Source: Warburgia ugandensis (taxonomy: Eukaryota; Streptophyta; Magnoliopsida; Canellales; Canellaceae). From it: DNA of 64,000 nt. A model generated the notes under the pieces. The model was not told where the DNA came from. It worked only from the letters and a program-made list of their open reading frames with translations, and did not search any database. Both the position numbers and the translations under genes were made by a program. Numbering within the stretch: position 1 is the stretch's first letter; every line of letters starts with the position of its first letter. The stretch spans positions 34,171,217 through 34,235,216 of the forward strand of contig CP141139.1 of NCBI GenBank assembly GCA_035236585.1, given 5' to 3'. Below, piece after piece: positions 24,477-36,774 of the stretch.

Positions 24477-26425
24477 ATGGCCCATGATTCTCGTCAACAC
24501 AAGCTAGCTACCACCCAGATCTCATCAGCCTTCTTCTACTCCGACTTCTCTTCAATCAATCCTCAAATCGAACCCCAGATGCAGAGTTTCGACACAACTT
24601 CATCGGATGTTTTCCACCAGATGGAGATGTTAGGGTCTCCGTGGAAGAATCTGCAGCAGCAGAGAGACAGGAATCCCATTTCCTGGAAAGGCTTTATCTC
24701 CAAATCCGGTAACCAAGCTGCTGCTGCATCTTCTTCTTCTTCGAAGAGTGCCATCCCTGACACGTCCACGGATTTTTATCATCCCGATTTCCAGAAGCCG
24801 GATTTCTCCGGCGGCTGCTTTTCAGAACCGCAGAATGAAAATCTGATCATTGCACCAGAAACTAGTTGGCAAGAGAAGGGGTTAGTGGTTGATGATTCTT
24901 CATTAAGATGCGTTCTTCCTTCGAGTCAAGGGCTTTCTCTCTCTTTATGCCCCAACAAGCCTTCAAATATGGGGCTGCAGTCGTCACAGCAGAATCCAAA
25001 TCATCATGGCTACTTGGGATCTGTTTCTTCTTCATCTTCGGATTCTTTTCAGCAACTTCAACAAATCAAAAACTCCAAGTACTTAGCGCCCGCGCAAGAG
25101 CTTTTGAACGAGTTTTGCAATCTGGGGACAAAGCAAAACGGCAACAGCAGTGGAGGGTCCAAGCACAAGTCCCGTAAAAACAGTCGATTAGAAGAAGGGG
25201 TGACAAATCAATCTCTATATTCATTAGACCTTCTTGAATTGCAGAAGAAAAAAGCCAAGCTGATTTCCATGCTGGAAGAGGTTCATATCATTGCCTTACT
25301 TCTTTCATTTTTAGCGGCCATTTTTTCATTCTTTTCTTTTTTGTTGAATTTTCATACTCCAAGTATCAAAACCAATCTTTTCTTTCTCAAAATTTGCTTA
25401 ACTTTTACTGGAAGAAACTGATTGATTGGCTCTGAGACTTTTTGAAACTGGAACTTATTGAGAATCTGCGGGCCTTCCATTAATGCTATGCTGCGCTTGG
25501 GTAGCGATAGCTTGACAATTCGGGCATTTCATTTACTTTTAGAAACCTCTATTCCCTTTCCTTACGTAGTTTCTCTTACCCTATACCATCTTCCCTGCTG
25601 CATTTTTGTTTTTCTCTTTCATAATTAATTATCCCATCAACGGAAAGAAAGTGAATTTCCTTCTTCTTTTTGTCTCTTTTTCAAGTTGAGAATATTTTTG
25701 TATTAAGGTTCTGATATAAGTATTTTTACCTTTCTTAGCAGTAGATAGAACCCAAAATAAGAGTGGTGCTCCAAGTCCTTCAACTTACTCATGGATAGTT
25801 GAGTGACAAAGGTCATAATCCTAGAATAGGATATTATGCTGATTTTGCATCACTTTAGGTCGTTTTATCCTAACCCATAACTAGCTGCATGTATCATTCA
25901 TACCAACGTGGTCTTTTTCTTCTTACATGGGTAGATTAAATGCACCATTTAATCATGCTTTCATGGGTTTAGATGTTATTGTTGTTTTCATCATTTTAAC
26001 CGGAGGCCTCAATAGAATCGATGGGTATTTTGGCTTGTTCAGGTGGACAGAAGATACGGGCAGTATTGTGATCAAATGAGAGCCGTAGTGGCATCCTTTG
26101 AAGCTGTGGCAGGAGTTGGTGCAGCATCTGTATATTCAAGCATGGCTTCAAAAGCCATGTCTAGGCATTTCAGGTGGTTGAGAGATGGGATTGTGGGGCA
26201 AATTCAGGCGACAAAGAAAGCAATGGGAGAGAAGGATCCAGTTGCTCCAGGTGCCACTAGAGGAGAAACGCCACGGTTGAAGTTACTTGACCAGTCTTTG
26301 AGACAACAGAGGGCGTTTCAACAAATGGGTATGATGGAAAATCATCCTTGGAGACCTCAGAGAGGACTTCCTGATCGATCTGTTTCTGTTCTTCGGGCTT
26401 GGCTCTTTGAACACTTTCTTCATCC

Positions 26426-26478
<53 letters not shown>

Positions 26479-28610
26479 ACCCCCACACATAGAAAGGTAG
26501 CTCACATCACGTAAACAGCTACCATAATTTAATTTCTTTTTCATTATTTCCATATGTTCATATAAAGTAATAAAGTCTAAATATTCTACGCGGGCGCCAC
26601 GTCAATCCAGCTTAGGGAGGGACGATCGAACTGTAAGTAGTTGTTGTTTCAAAATACGGAGGTACTATACAGATGCATCTGTGCACTTCAAATGTTGGTT
26701 GGGGAGGGAGTAATTGGTCCAGTGTCAGCTTTCCTATTTTTAAATTTCATGGTTGAAAATGCTATAGCATGTTAAATGTAATTGATAAAATAAATACTTT
26801 TGTGCCTCAACATGAAAATATGTTTGAAGAAAACACTTAAATTTTGTCTTGCGGTTCGTTTGGATCTAGATACCATAATACGATACACTAGTGACTATCC
26901 AACCCATCCCTTACCTATCAGCAGAAGAAAAAAAAAAGAGGAGTCAATTCACTGTTTTCCAGAACAAGAAAACATGAAAACGCATGGAACCTGTGAGAAC
27001 TACTTTGTCTTGCTATCTGAAATGATGGAAATATGAAGAACATCGATCTGATGCATCTCCCTTACTTTGAAAATGTGGATGGTCCACCCAAATTAACAAC
27101 CTAAACTAACAAGGGCAGGATCCACCTGGTGGGGCCCATATTTGGACAGTCTTGCAAATGGACCGTTAGTATAAAGGCATTTAATTTTCTGTTTTATTGG
27201 TCCTCTATACATAGATGACCCATTGAAACAGTTAGGATCATTTGATCAGAGAGATTTCTCACCAATTGCTAATCCAAATGGGGCCCAACGGATCGATTAT
27301 TGGACTTGTCGTTATGTCGGACATCTGATATTCGGTGCAAATATGTTACACGGGATCATTCCTTCTAGTTGTGTCTTGATAAGCATCTCGTACCTGTCTC
27401 TTACTTTATTATACACTAATTGCTGTATCATTACAAAGTTAACCAATTAATCTATTCCCTACGGCAGTTCTACACGACTTCTATCTCATTTTTCTGAAAG
27501 ACTAGGCCATATTTTAATTCCTTCGAGCTATTCATGCCTTTAGTAGTAGCCGAACACAGCTGGTGTCTGGTGAGTAGCAGGCCATGCACAACTCCATCTT
27601 TTATCTTTTCTCCTTCTTATATAATATATGAGCATAAGAGTTTAGCAATAGCTAATGGATTTGTTTATACATTTGTTTAATACTTGTTCATTACAACAAA
27701 ACAGGTATCCAAGCGACGTGGATAAACACATCTTGGCCCGGCAAACAGGACTCTCTAGAAGCCAGGCACGTCTTCATCCCAAACTTATCTTTCAATGATT
27801 AGATTCTCATCGCTATCTCTTAGGTTCCAACAATATCTATTTATTTTATTCCTTTTTATTAATGTTATCTTTCATATTATATTATGCTACCTTGTGTTTT
27901 TTTGTGGCATAATAGAATCCAAACACTGTATATTCTTCATGTATATGCTTGCACAGGTATCCAATTGGTTTATTAATGCAAGAGTCCGGCTATGGAAACC
28001 GATGGTGGAGGAGATGTACTTGGAAGAAACAAGGGAGGGAGACAATAGAGCCCAAGATACCAGCCTACCAGACACACAGAATGACATCCAAAACCCTAGC
28101 CTTAATCCTAACCCTAACCCTAATAACAGTCAACCACGTCAAGAAGACCAAAAGCCCACAGCAGACCAGCTTTTCCATGATTCAGAGTCGCTCTCTTCGA
28201 TATTCAACAGCGACCCAGCTAAAAGAAATGCAAAGGCGGGCAAGGGCCACGGCCACCAAGAACAGCATCGTCAGTTTGATAGAACTGACAATTTTGGTGC
28301 AGTCGACTTGGATTTCTCATCTTACTGCCATGCAGCTAGTACTGTTACATACACGAATAGTGATTGTGCCCATCAGAATTTTAGTGGGGCCAGCCATGGC
28401 GGCGTATCATTGACGTTGGGATTGCAGCAGCATGGTGGGAGTGGAGTCAATCTTTCATTCTCGCCGGTTTCTCAGAACTCCCTCTTATTCTCAAGGCAGC
28501 ACATGGAAGAGTGCCAGCCAATTCAGTACTCAATTTTAGACGGCGAGGCACAAAATCTTCCTTACAGAAATTTGATGGGTGCACAGTTGCTTCATGATTT
28601 GGCTGGCTAG
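24477..28610 (+). CDS. BLH: BEL1-like homeodomain transcription factor (BELL class, TALE)
   Basis: Four coding exons: 24477-25280, 26043-26425, 27705-27765 and 27957-28610, giving 633 residues. Visible domains: N-terminal ZIBEL-type GLSLSL (152-157); SKY box [15 protein letters not shown] (199 on); BELL domain from about 253 to 330 ([16 protein letters not shown] across intron 1, then [20 protein letters not shown]); homeodomain about 371-435 with the TALE loop PYP (396-398) and helix 3 WFINARVR (420-427); C-terminal ZIBEL motif VSLTLGL (566-572). Family knowledge: such proteins pair with KNOX homeodomain partners through SKY/BELL, enter the nucleus and bind TGAC-core sites to control meristem, organ or cell-wall programmes. 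Phases agree at all junctions (268 codons; 127 plus 2 bases; 61-bp exon 3; 217 codons plus stop). Intron 3 starts with GC, not [13 protein letters not shown] after the homeodomain suggests the BLH6/BLH7 group, but the orthologue is not settled. A TAG in frame just upstream supports the chosen ATG. Confidence 0.93.
25281..26042 (+). other. Intron 1 of the BEL1-like gene
   Basis: 762 bp, GT (GAG|GTTCAT) to AG (TTGTTCAG|GTGGAC), phase 0. It splits the BELL domain between EE and VDRRYG. The open reading frame that continues past 25280 to 25423 is intron read-through and hydrophobic by chance. Confidence 0.88.
26426..27704 (+). other. Intron 2 of the BEL1-like gene, with CT tract at the donor
   Basis: 1,279 bp, donor CATCC|GTAAGT and acceptor AAAACAG|GTATCC, phase 2, inside the homeodomain just before the PYP loop. 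A (CT)n of about 23 units (26431-26476) starts within the first six bases after the donor, which is unusual. The rest is AT-rich with no second gene. Confidence 0.85.
27766..27956 (+). other. Intron 3 of the BEL1-like gene, GC-AG type
   Basis: 191 bp, donor CAG|GCACGT and acceptor TTGCACAG|GTATCC, phase 0. Joining here gives [15 protein letters not shown], the invariant homeodomain helix 3, so the splice sites are fixed by the protein. GC-AG introns are a known minor class. The nearest GT (27770) would shift the frame. Confidence 0.85.
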
Positions 28611-29679
<1,069 letters not shown>

Positions 29680-30290
29680 GTTAGAGATATAACTATCGTT
29701 GGCCCAATTCCTATCAACTTCAGCTTTTAGGTCGAATGATAAAGTAACATGTTATTGGCTCCTTATTGACTGTGAGTCAAATCTTGAGACTAATAATTTA
29801 TCAAATGCATATGTAAAGAGCTAAAAAGGCTTCAAAAGTGAGGAAGCGTGTTAGAGATAACTGTTGTTGGCGCACTTCCTTTCAATTAAAGCTTTTAGGT
29901 TGAATGGTAAACTAACACTAGTGTAATGGTGCTAAGTGGAGTCTCTCACATGTGTGACTACTTTTTGGGATTGTGCATGGGTATGTGTCTCTAACTTTAA
30001 AAAAAAAAATTAATTAATTAATGCATTAGAAAGCAAATCACTCATACACACACGCACGCGCTTCAAAAGTGAGGAAGCATGTTAAAGATAACTATTGTTG
30101 GCTCACTTCCTTTAAATTAAAGCTTTTAGGTCGAATGGTAAACTAACACTAGTGTAATGGTGCTAGGTGGAGTCTCTTGCATGCATGACTACTGTTGGGG
30201 ATTGTACATGAGTATGTGTCTCTAACTTTCAAAAAAATAAAAATAATAATGCATTATATTTGTTTCAAATAAAACACATATAATTAGATT
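29680..30290. repeat. Repeated ~70-bp module, partly in 231-bp tandem copies
   Basis: The module TGTTAGAGATAACTGTTG...AGCTTTTAGGTTGAATGGTA appears at about 29680, 29849 and 30080. The last two lie in direct repeats with a 231-bp period (29830-30060 and 30061 on, both starting CTTCAAAAGTGAGGAAGC). The AGCTTTTAGGTTGAATGGTAA part resembles the end of copia-type LTRs just before a tRNA-iMet primer site, but TGGTATCAGAGC itself is absent. The tail of copy 2 looks split by about 185 bp and resumes near 30438 (AAGCAAATTACTCGCACGCA). Confidence 0.6.
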
Positions 30291-32172
30291 TCAGAACTAG
30301 CAAGACGTGCAATGGACGTAATTGATCACTAAAGAATCCATAACTTATGATAACTTAGAGAAGTTGAGTACATATTTCAATAAAGATGTACAGAATGTTT
30401 TATTTGTTTGTTTTTCTTTTGGTTACAAGCAAAGAATTATAAAGCAAATTACTCGCACGCACGCATGCATGTGCACACACACACTTCTAAATCTGATTTG
30501 GGGACTAAATCATGCAATGAAGCATATTCCAAGGAAGATGCCATAATCTCTGCAACCAATTGTGCTAGAAGTTGTAGGCAAGATGTACAAGAACCTAATT
30601 GAGTCATGTTTCACGTGAGAAATGTTTAATAGACTTTCTCAAGTGATACAAGCACCGGCGTCATATATAATAATCTCATCGACCTTTAATTAACTCAACC
30701 AATACCACAATGAATAGCCAAATGAACCTAAAGATATGAAACAAGGGGAAGAATCCTAGTAACAGACCTGCAAGAGAATGACTACTAGTAAGCAATTACA
30801 GCCGAATGAAAAGAATAAGATGCTAAAGAAGGGAGAAGAACAAAGGATCATTATTTTATATGAAAATGATAAAAAAGAAGGATGGTGTAAAGATCAAATA
30901 GTTTTGTTGGCCCCATATATGCTGCTTTCATGTGATTGCGCTTGTCGCATACAAGTTCTATCTTCTGCTCTTAACCCAACCTTGAAATTGACCCTCTAGA
31001 GTCATTGAAGTACTAATTTTCTAGCCCTCAATCTAGTGGATGCGATGTCATTTAGAATTGACCCACGCTATGCAAATTGCTGTACGCTGGTCTACATGCA
31101 AGATCAATTGTCTAAATCGCACGTGCTAGCTAGTTAGTCTTTTCTACAAAGGTGCCAATGCTTTTTGTCTCCACTGCAGGAAATTTTTTTGATGCTCTCT
31201 CATCCCTTGTGCGTACAACACAAAGTTACATGTTACAATAGTATATCTAGGATCACAAAAACTAAAAGAACACACTAAAAGATACTTGGATTAGTTGTAG
31301 TGGGTATATTTTATTGGTGAGCTTCATTTTGAGAATATAAAAAGTGCATACAAGATACAATAAAATATTGATAAATTAATTTTTGACAAGTTAATAATCA
31401 TGTTAAAATAATAGAACAGCTGTGGGCGCCCGATCTGGAACCTGGCCTAAAGTGTGAACACCGCGAGTCTCTTTTAGATTTGGTCCTATGTTCTTATATT
31501 TATGGGGATGGGGTGGGCCAATATGGTGTATCTTTCATCGATAACTCAGAGTCGTTACTTGGAGAAAAGGTTTTAGGAACTATAGATAGTGCATGAAGGT
31601 TTTGAAATGTGAACATGCTCTACGATATGATAGAAATATATGAAAAAGATATATGCCAAGATATGTAGCCCGAGAGGGCCCTTCTTGCTACATAGAGCTA
31701 GCAAGCCTCCTTTTATGGGCATGAATAAGGTAATCAAAGTATATAAAGAAGTGATTGACTCTCCCATGCTTTGTTTTAGGAAGTTCCCTCCTACTATGAG
31801 AGTAGGGAGAACTACTAACCAAGCTAGAGGATCTTGGGGGATGAAGGGAGCTTGGCTCCTCTCCTTCCCTTCTCCTTTAGGGATAACTTTACTATATGAG
31901 GACTATGCTACAAAGTAAGAAGTCTATACTAGAAAGTGAAAAAGAACTAAACTTACATTCTATATGAGCTACTCCTAGTGCAAGAAAAACTAAAAATTTA
32001 TAGAGAACAGAGATAGATTATACCTCATTCTATAGAGATATAAGAAGACAAGACTATAGAAAACAAATATAAAGAACTCTGGCCTGTAGAAATACTCCAT
32101 AAGAGACTCCTTAGAAAACTTGAATTAAAACTCTCTTTAACACAATGTAAGAAGATAGCATAATCTTTCACT
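30291..32172. other. Intergenic, nothing recognised
   Basis: AT-rich DNA with a few open frames of 60-92 codons and no domain. A short CA/CG-rich run (30450-30483) marks the tail of the repeat described to the left. Confidence 0.4.
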
Positions 32173-33020
32173 CTCACTATAATAACTCCAAATTTTGAAG
32201 TTATATTTGATTTATTTATGATATGAATTGAAAATTTTGAAAAATCAGACTAAAATATTAGAATCCAAGAAATCAACTTTTTATATAAATGGAATCAGGA
32301 GTTGAAACATAAGTATTTGGAATGTACTCAAAAAATCAAGTCCAATGGCTATAAAAATGCTAAAATCAAAGTTCACATGAAAAAATCATATTTTTCTTAA
32401 TTTTTAGATTTAAAAGGGTAAAATGGTAATTTTATTTTTGTGTGGGGTTCACAAAAGTTAGGTAAGATATGAGTCAGCTAGCGCAAAGCTAAAAGTGAAG
32501 ATAATAGAAATTTCACTTTCATTAAATTAATTTTAGTGAAATAAAAATTATTAATAAATAAATAAAATAATCAAATTTTAGCCTATAAATACCTCAAAAT
32601 TTTACAAAAAATCTGCTCTCTTTCCCCCAGCTCTTCTTCTTTCCTCTTTCTCTTTATCTTTCTCCTCCTTATTTCCTTCCCTTTTGTCTTTCCCTTTCCT
32701 CTCTCTTATCTGGTAGCACGTCTGTCGACACACTTGAAACCAGAATGCTAGGTACGAAGACAGCACATCCACAAGCACGTCGTCCCTGAACCCTACAGAC
32801 TGGTTTTCCCTTCTGGCCATCTTTTCCCTTATTCTTCTCCTCTAGCAAGACCCGTTTGCCTGCAACCTTTTTCCTTTCCCCTTTGGTACTAGCGACCCCA
32901 TCGCTAGCCCTAATACCCCTTTCCTTTCCATTTTTTCAACGATTTAAATCACTGGTGAGCATAAAATAGCATCTGCTCTCATTGGGATCACCATCTTCTC
33001 CTCTCGCTCACCACCTCCAA

Positions 33021-33642
33021 GAAGTTCTAGGTAGGCCACCTTTTTCTTTCTATGTTTTTGGCATTTTTCTCAAGTTTTCACCATCCAATTTGTTCCACTG
33101 GCTCGTGATTCACTCGTGAAACAAATCTAGTTGCACAAGATGGGAACCACCTCAAGGACAACTCAAATGGAAGATTTGATCCGTTTGATGAAATTGTAGG
33201 ATCCCAAAACCCCCAGATTTGGAAAAACGATAAACTTTGGAGTGATATAAAATGTTGATCTGGAGGTGGATGATTGGATGGTCCAAATTGGATTGTCTCA
33301 TTAATCTCTTGTATCTACGACCAAGATGCATGAAGTTCTAGGCAGGCCACCTTTTTCTTTCTATGTTTTTGGCATTTTTCTCAAGTTTTCACCATCTGAT
33401 TTGTTCCACTGGCTCGTGATTCACTCGTGAAACAAATCTAGTTGCACAAGATGGGAACCACCTCAAGGAAAACTCAAATGAAAGATTTGATCCGTTCGAT
33501 GAAATTGTAGGATCCCAAAACCCCCAGATTTGGAAAAACAGTAAACTTTGTAGTGATCTAAAATGTTGATCTAGAGGTGGATGATTGGATGATCCAGATT
33601 GGACTGTCTCATTAATCTCCTATATCTGCGACCAAGATGCAT
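33021..33642. repeat. 311-bp tandem duplication inside the LTR-like unit
   Basis: Units 33021-33331 and 33332-33642 both start at GAAGTTCTAGG.AGGCCACC and differ by about a dozen substitutions, so the duplication is fairly young compared with its host. Each contains a splice-donor-like CTAG|GTAGGCC or its CTAG|GCAGGCC variant. Confidence 0.88.
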
Positions 33643-34439
33643 GAAGCTGACATAGACAGAAACGCACCCTCTAGGCATGTCCCCATTTATGCACACGCAT
33701 GTGGAACGTTGTTGCGTTCTGGAAACTAAGACACATCGCCAGTGCATTTTGGAGTCCATGATGCATTGGGGGAGTGTTCTGGAGCACACATTCCGCTCCA
33801 GTGCGTCTTAGTAATGTCATTTTGATGCGTTTTCGATCCTGATTTAAATTTGAACCATTAAAATTATTAGAAACTTAGAAATTCAATTCAAAAGTCAATA
33901 CAACTCTAAATTTAGATCTGAAACATCCATTAGAATTGTATTGATAAGTAGAATCTAATGGAATGATAAAATTAGGATTTGAGGACTATTTAGGTTGACC
34001 AAAAGCCAAAAATCATGCAAATATCTTTAAGTAGCTAGATCAAAGATGATTAGATTATCTAAAATGATTGAATAAGTGATACGGTGATGAGATAAAACAA
34101 ATTAACTAGTCAAATCTTTCATAAATGTGATAAATCATGATCAAAACCATTGATTAAGATCAAAACCCTAGATCTAAGAGATCAAAATTAGATCTAACTA
34201 TTAGATCAACATAGAAACTTTAAATATGTAAAGAGATAATTGAAAATGTAACATCTTAGTATAATTACATCTTATCTATTTATAGATTGAATAATTAGAC
34301 TTAATCAATGGTCAGATTTAGCATAGTATGAAATAATTAGAAAGTAACTTAGAAAATAGTCAAAGACTCAAGATCTGACTAATCTAAAGTAGATTTACAT
34401 GTTTACATATTTTTAGCTTTATGGTAGAGTGAAATTAAT

Positions 34440-34870
34440 GTTAATAAGTGTCCCACAGGAACCCTTATAAGATAATGACTAGATTTCATCACTAGATGCT
34501 TTGCCCACCAAGGAATCAATATATATCCTTGTATTTCATGGTCTCAATCCTTGAACATAAATTTAAAATTAGGTAGAAAGAGACTTAGGGTATCTAACTT
34601 CTAAGTATTGTAGTTATAGTGAGTGTCTTAAAATCAAGTGATCTTCCCAAACCTTTTATAGACGTTAGATGAGGTCTAAATGCCTCTAACATGACGATTG
34701 TATTAACCACTTTAAAGCAAAACCTTAGTGGTAAAGAGTAGTCAAATCTGGAAACAAGAAGGAGCTATCTAAATTTAGGGAATATAATCAAGACATTGCT
34801 CAATTAGCAACATATTAAGATTGGTTGTGCATCATTTAACTTAAGAATAGTATTTAGACTATAAATTGAC
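34440..34870 (+). repeat. Fragment similar to the Athila-like 5' leader
   Basis: Segments such as GTGTCTTAAAATCAAGTG, ACGTTAGATGAGGTCTAAAT and GATTGTATTAACCACTTTA match 61865-61965 (TTGTCTTAAAATTCAAGTG, ACGTTTGTTAAGGTCTAAAC, GATTGTATTAATCACTCTA) in the same order. There is no LTR, primer site or gag next to it, so it is a detached fragment. Confidence 0.65.
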
Positions 34871-36774
34871 AATCAAATGCTAGAATCTAATAATCAAACA
34901 AGCCTTTAAGTAAGATGACTATGACCAGGAAAGATTAAATGTAAGATCATGATGATCAAGGATAATCAAAGGTAGATCTAAGATTAATAGATCAAACCTT
35001 GAAAAATAAAATAGATTATAGATCAAACTAAGTTCAATGGAAACTAGAAATTAGAAGATCTAAATCATTTATTTCAATCAATAGCCATTCAAACTAAAGA
35101 GATCCATATAGATCAAGATCACCGTATTTAAGGATGATGAAAGACCAAGTATATATGAAATTGTAATTAAGGAATGACATTATATACACATATGACGTAA
35201 TAGATACACACATTTATGGGCCGATCAAGATCGTTGATCATTCTAAGTATTGGGATTATCGCATTGGAATAGGTGGATCCTTAAGAATGCATTCCTTTAA
35301 ATTGCAAGATCTATGTTCTAAACATGATCTTATTATGAAGTTTATAGAATTTAAAGGATTCACTTAGAATGATTATAAATGCCTTAAATTGTTTAAAATG
35401 GAACATATGATGATCTTATGATTAGAAGTTTGTAGTTTTATTTGAGTATGATCTCTCGAATTATATTATCTGTTTATACACGAATGTAGATTGTCCTTCC
35501 ATAGTACATGAGTACCAAATTAATAAGGATGATGATATTACTACCAATTTTATATGGGTAAGCAAATAGCCTCATATTATAAATATTATTTTCCATACAA
35601 GCATGGAGGCTTGTGGTTTTGTTTTCGACAGGCATAGGCCTGGGGATACTATCCTAGGATAGTTATGAGGATTTGACCACCCACTCTCTAAAATCGATGA
35701 TGTTATGGATATCATGCCCAAAGAGAGGCTAAAAGTGAGGTGGGGCACTTATGGGAAGGCTATCACTGTGACAGTCATGTTCCCCCCATACAAACATGGA
35801 TATTGTGCTTTCTACCTTTGGTATCGGTGGATTATATAGGCAGTCATCTAGGTGCACTGGTATAGATTGATACTACAGCATAGTTGTCCTTTATGTATTT
35901 TGCACTATGGTGTATATGAGATGGAATGATGAGATTCCTTATGCGATGGCATGATGAGATTGCCGATGTTCCCATGAAGGGATAATTCCCAGTAGAGACT
36001 GGATGAATATTGACCCCCTATAATGGAGGTTGTTGATATAAAAACCAGTATAGACTGAGTATGAATATTATTATATTACTATTGACATTTTAAACTATAT
36101 TCAAAATTTTAATTGATTTATTCATATATGGTATATGTGAATTGTTTATAGAAGGTTTCACATGAGAAGTTAAATGATAGAACTATTATACTGAGTATAA
36201 TTCATGGAAATTGAATTACTTTATTTAAGTAGAATATGATGGATATGAATATTGAAATTATCAAAGAATTATTGGATTATGAATTACATTGCTAATTCCA
36301 TATGCTTCTTAAATCCCCTACCAAGCATAGCTTGCGAGATATTGTAAATGTTTGTATGTTTGCAATATTTTAGATACATATAAATAGGAGTGGAAGGTTA
36401 CAACTCAAGGATATCAACTACCTTACTACTGATTTAGGGTATTTACCTTTAGAAATTTGTATTGAGTAGTTAGATTATTTGGATTGTGTACTTTGGACAT
36501 TTCATGTAATAAATATGGGGGCCTGTGTATGTGAACCACTAGGTAGATCCTATTTTAAATAAATGCATTTCTATTGTTATTCAGTAGAAATTTATTTTAT
36601 ACAAATATATATATATAGTAAGAGAGTTAAAGTGACATTCGGGTTTTTAAAAATTTAATTTCAAAGAAAATGTTTCTCTGCCATTTGATTTAGAAAAATT
36701 TTCACAAATAAGAGCCTTACCTTTTGAAATATTCATAAAAATGTGATTTGAAAAACTTGGGTTGTCACACTCAA

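Larger units (their letters stand above)
32178..36769 (+). mobile_element. Long solo LTR-like unit, enlarged
   Basis: It begins TATAATAACTCCAAATTTTG, comparable to TGTAATGACTC of the 11955 LTR with G-to-A changes, and ends TGGGTTGTCACA. The flanks CTCAC (32173-32177) and CTCAA (36770-36774) match in 4 of 5 bases. A TATA box (TATAAAT, 32584) lies 407 bp in, against 446 bp in the other LTR, and is followed by a CT-rich zone. At 4,592 bp it is 1.6 kb longer than its relative; part of the excess is a 311-bp tandem duplication and a segment matching the Athila-like leader. No gag or pol remnant was found. Confidence 0.6.

Noticed and set aside
25281..25423. Hydrophobic C-terminal extension of BEL1-like exon 1
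   Set aside because: It is reading into intron 1. The BELL domain continues only after splicing to 26043.
27795..27956. Alternative start within BEL1-like intron 3 (hydrophobic leader before VSNWF)
   Set aside because: Intronic sequence ahead of exon 4. It would give half a homeodomain, and the splice sites fit the family better.
28093..28130. Telomere-like CCTAACCCTAACCCTAATA
   Set aside because: It lies in exon 4 of the BEL1-like gene and encodes an Asn-Pro repeat (NPNPN) in frame, so it is coding rather than an interstitial telomere.
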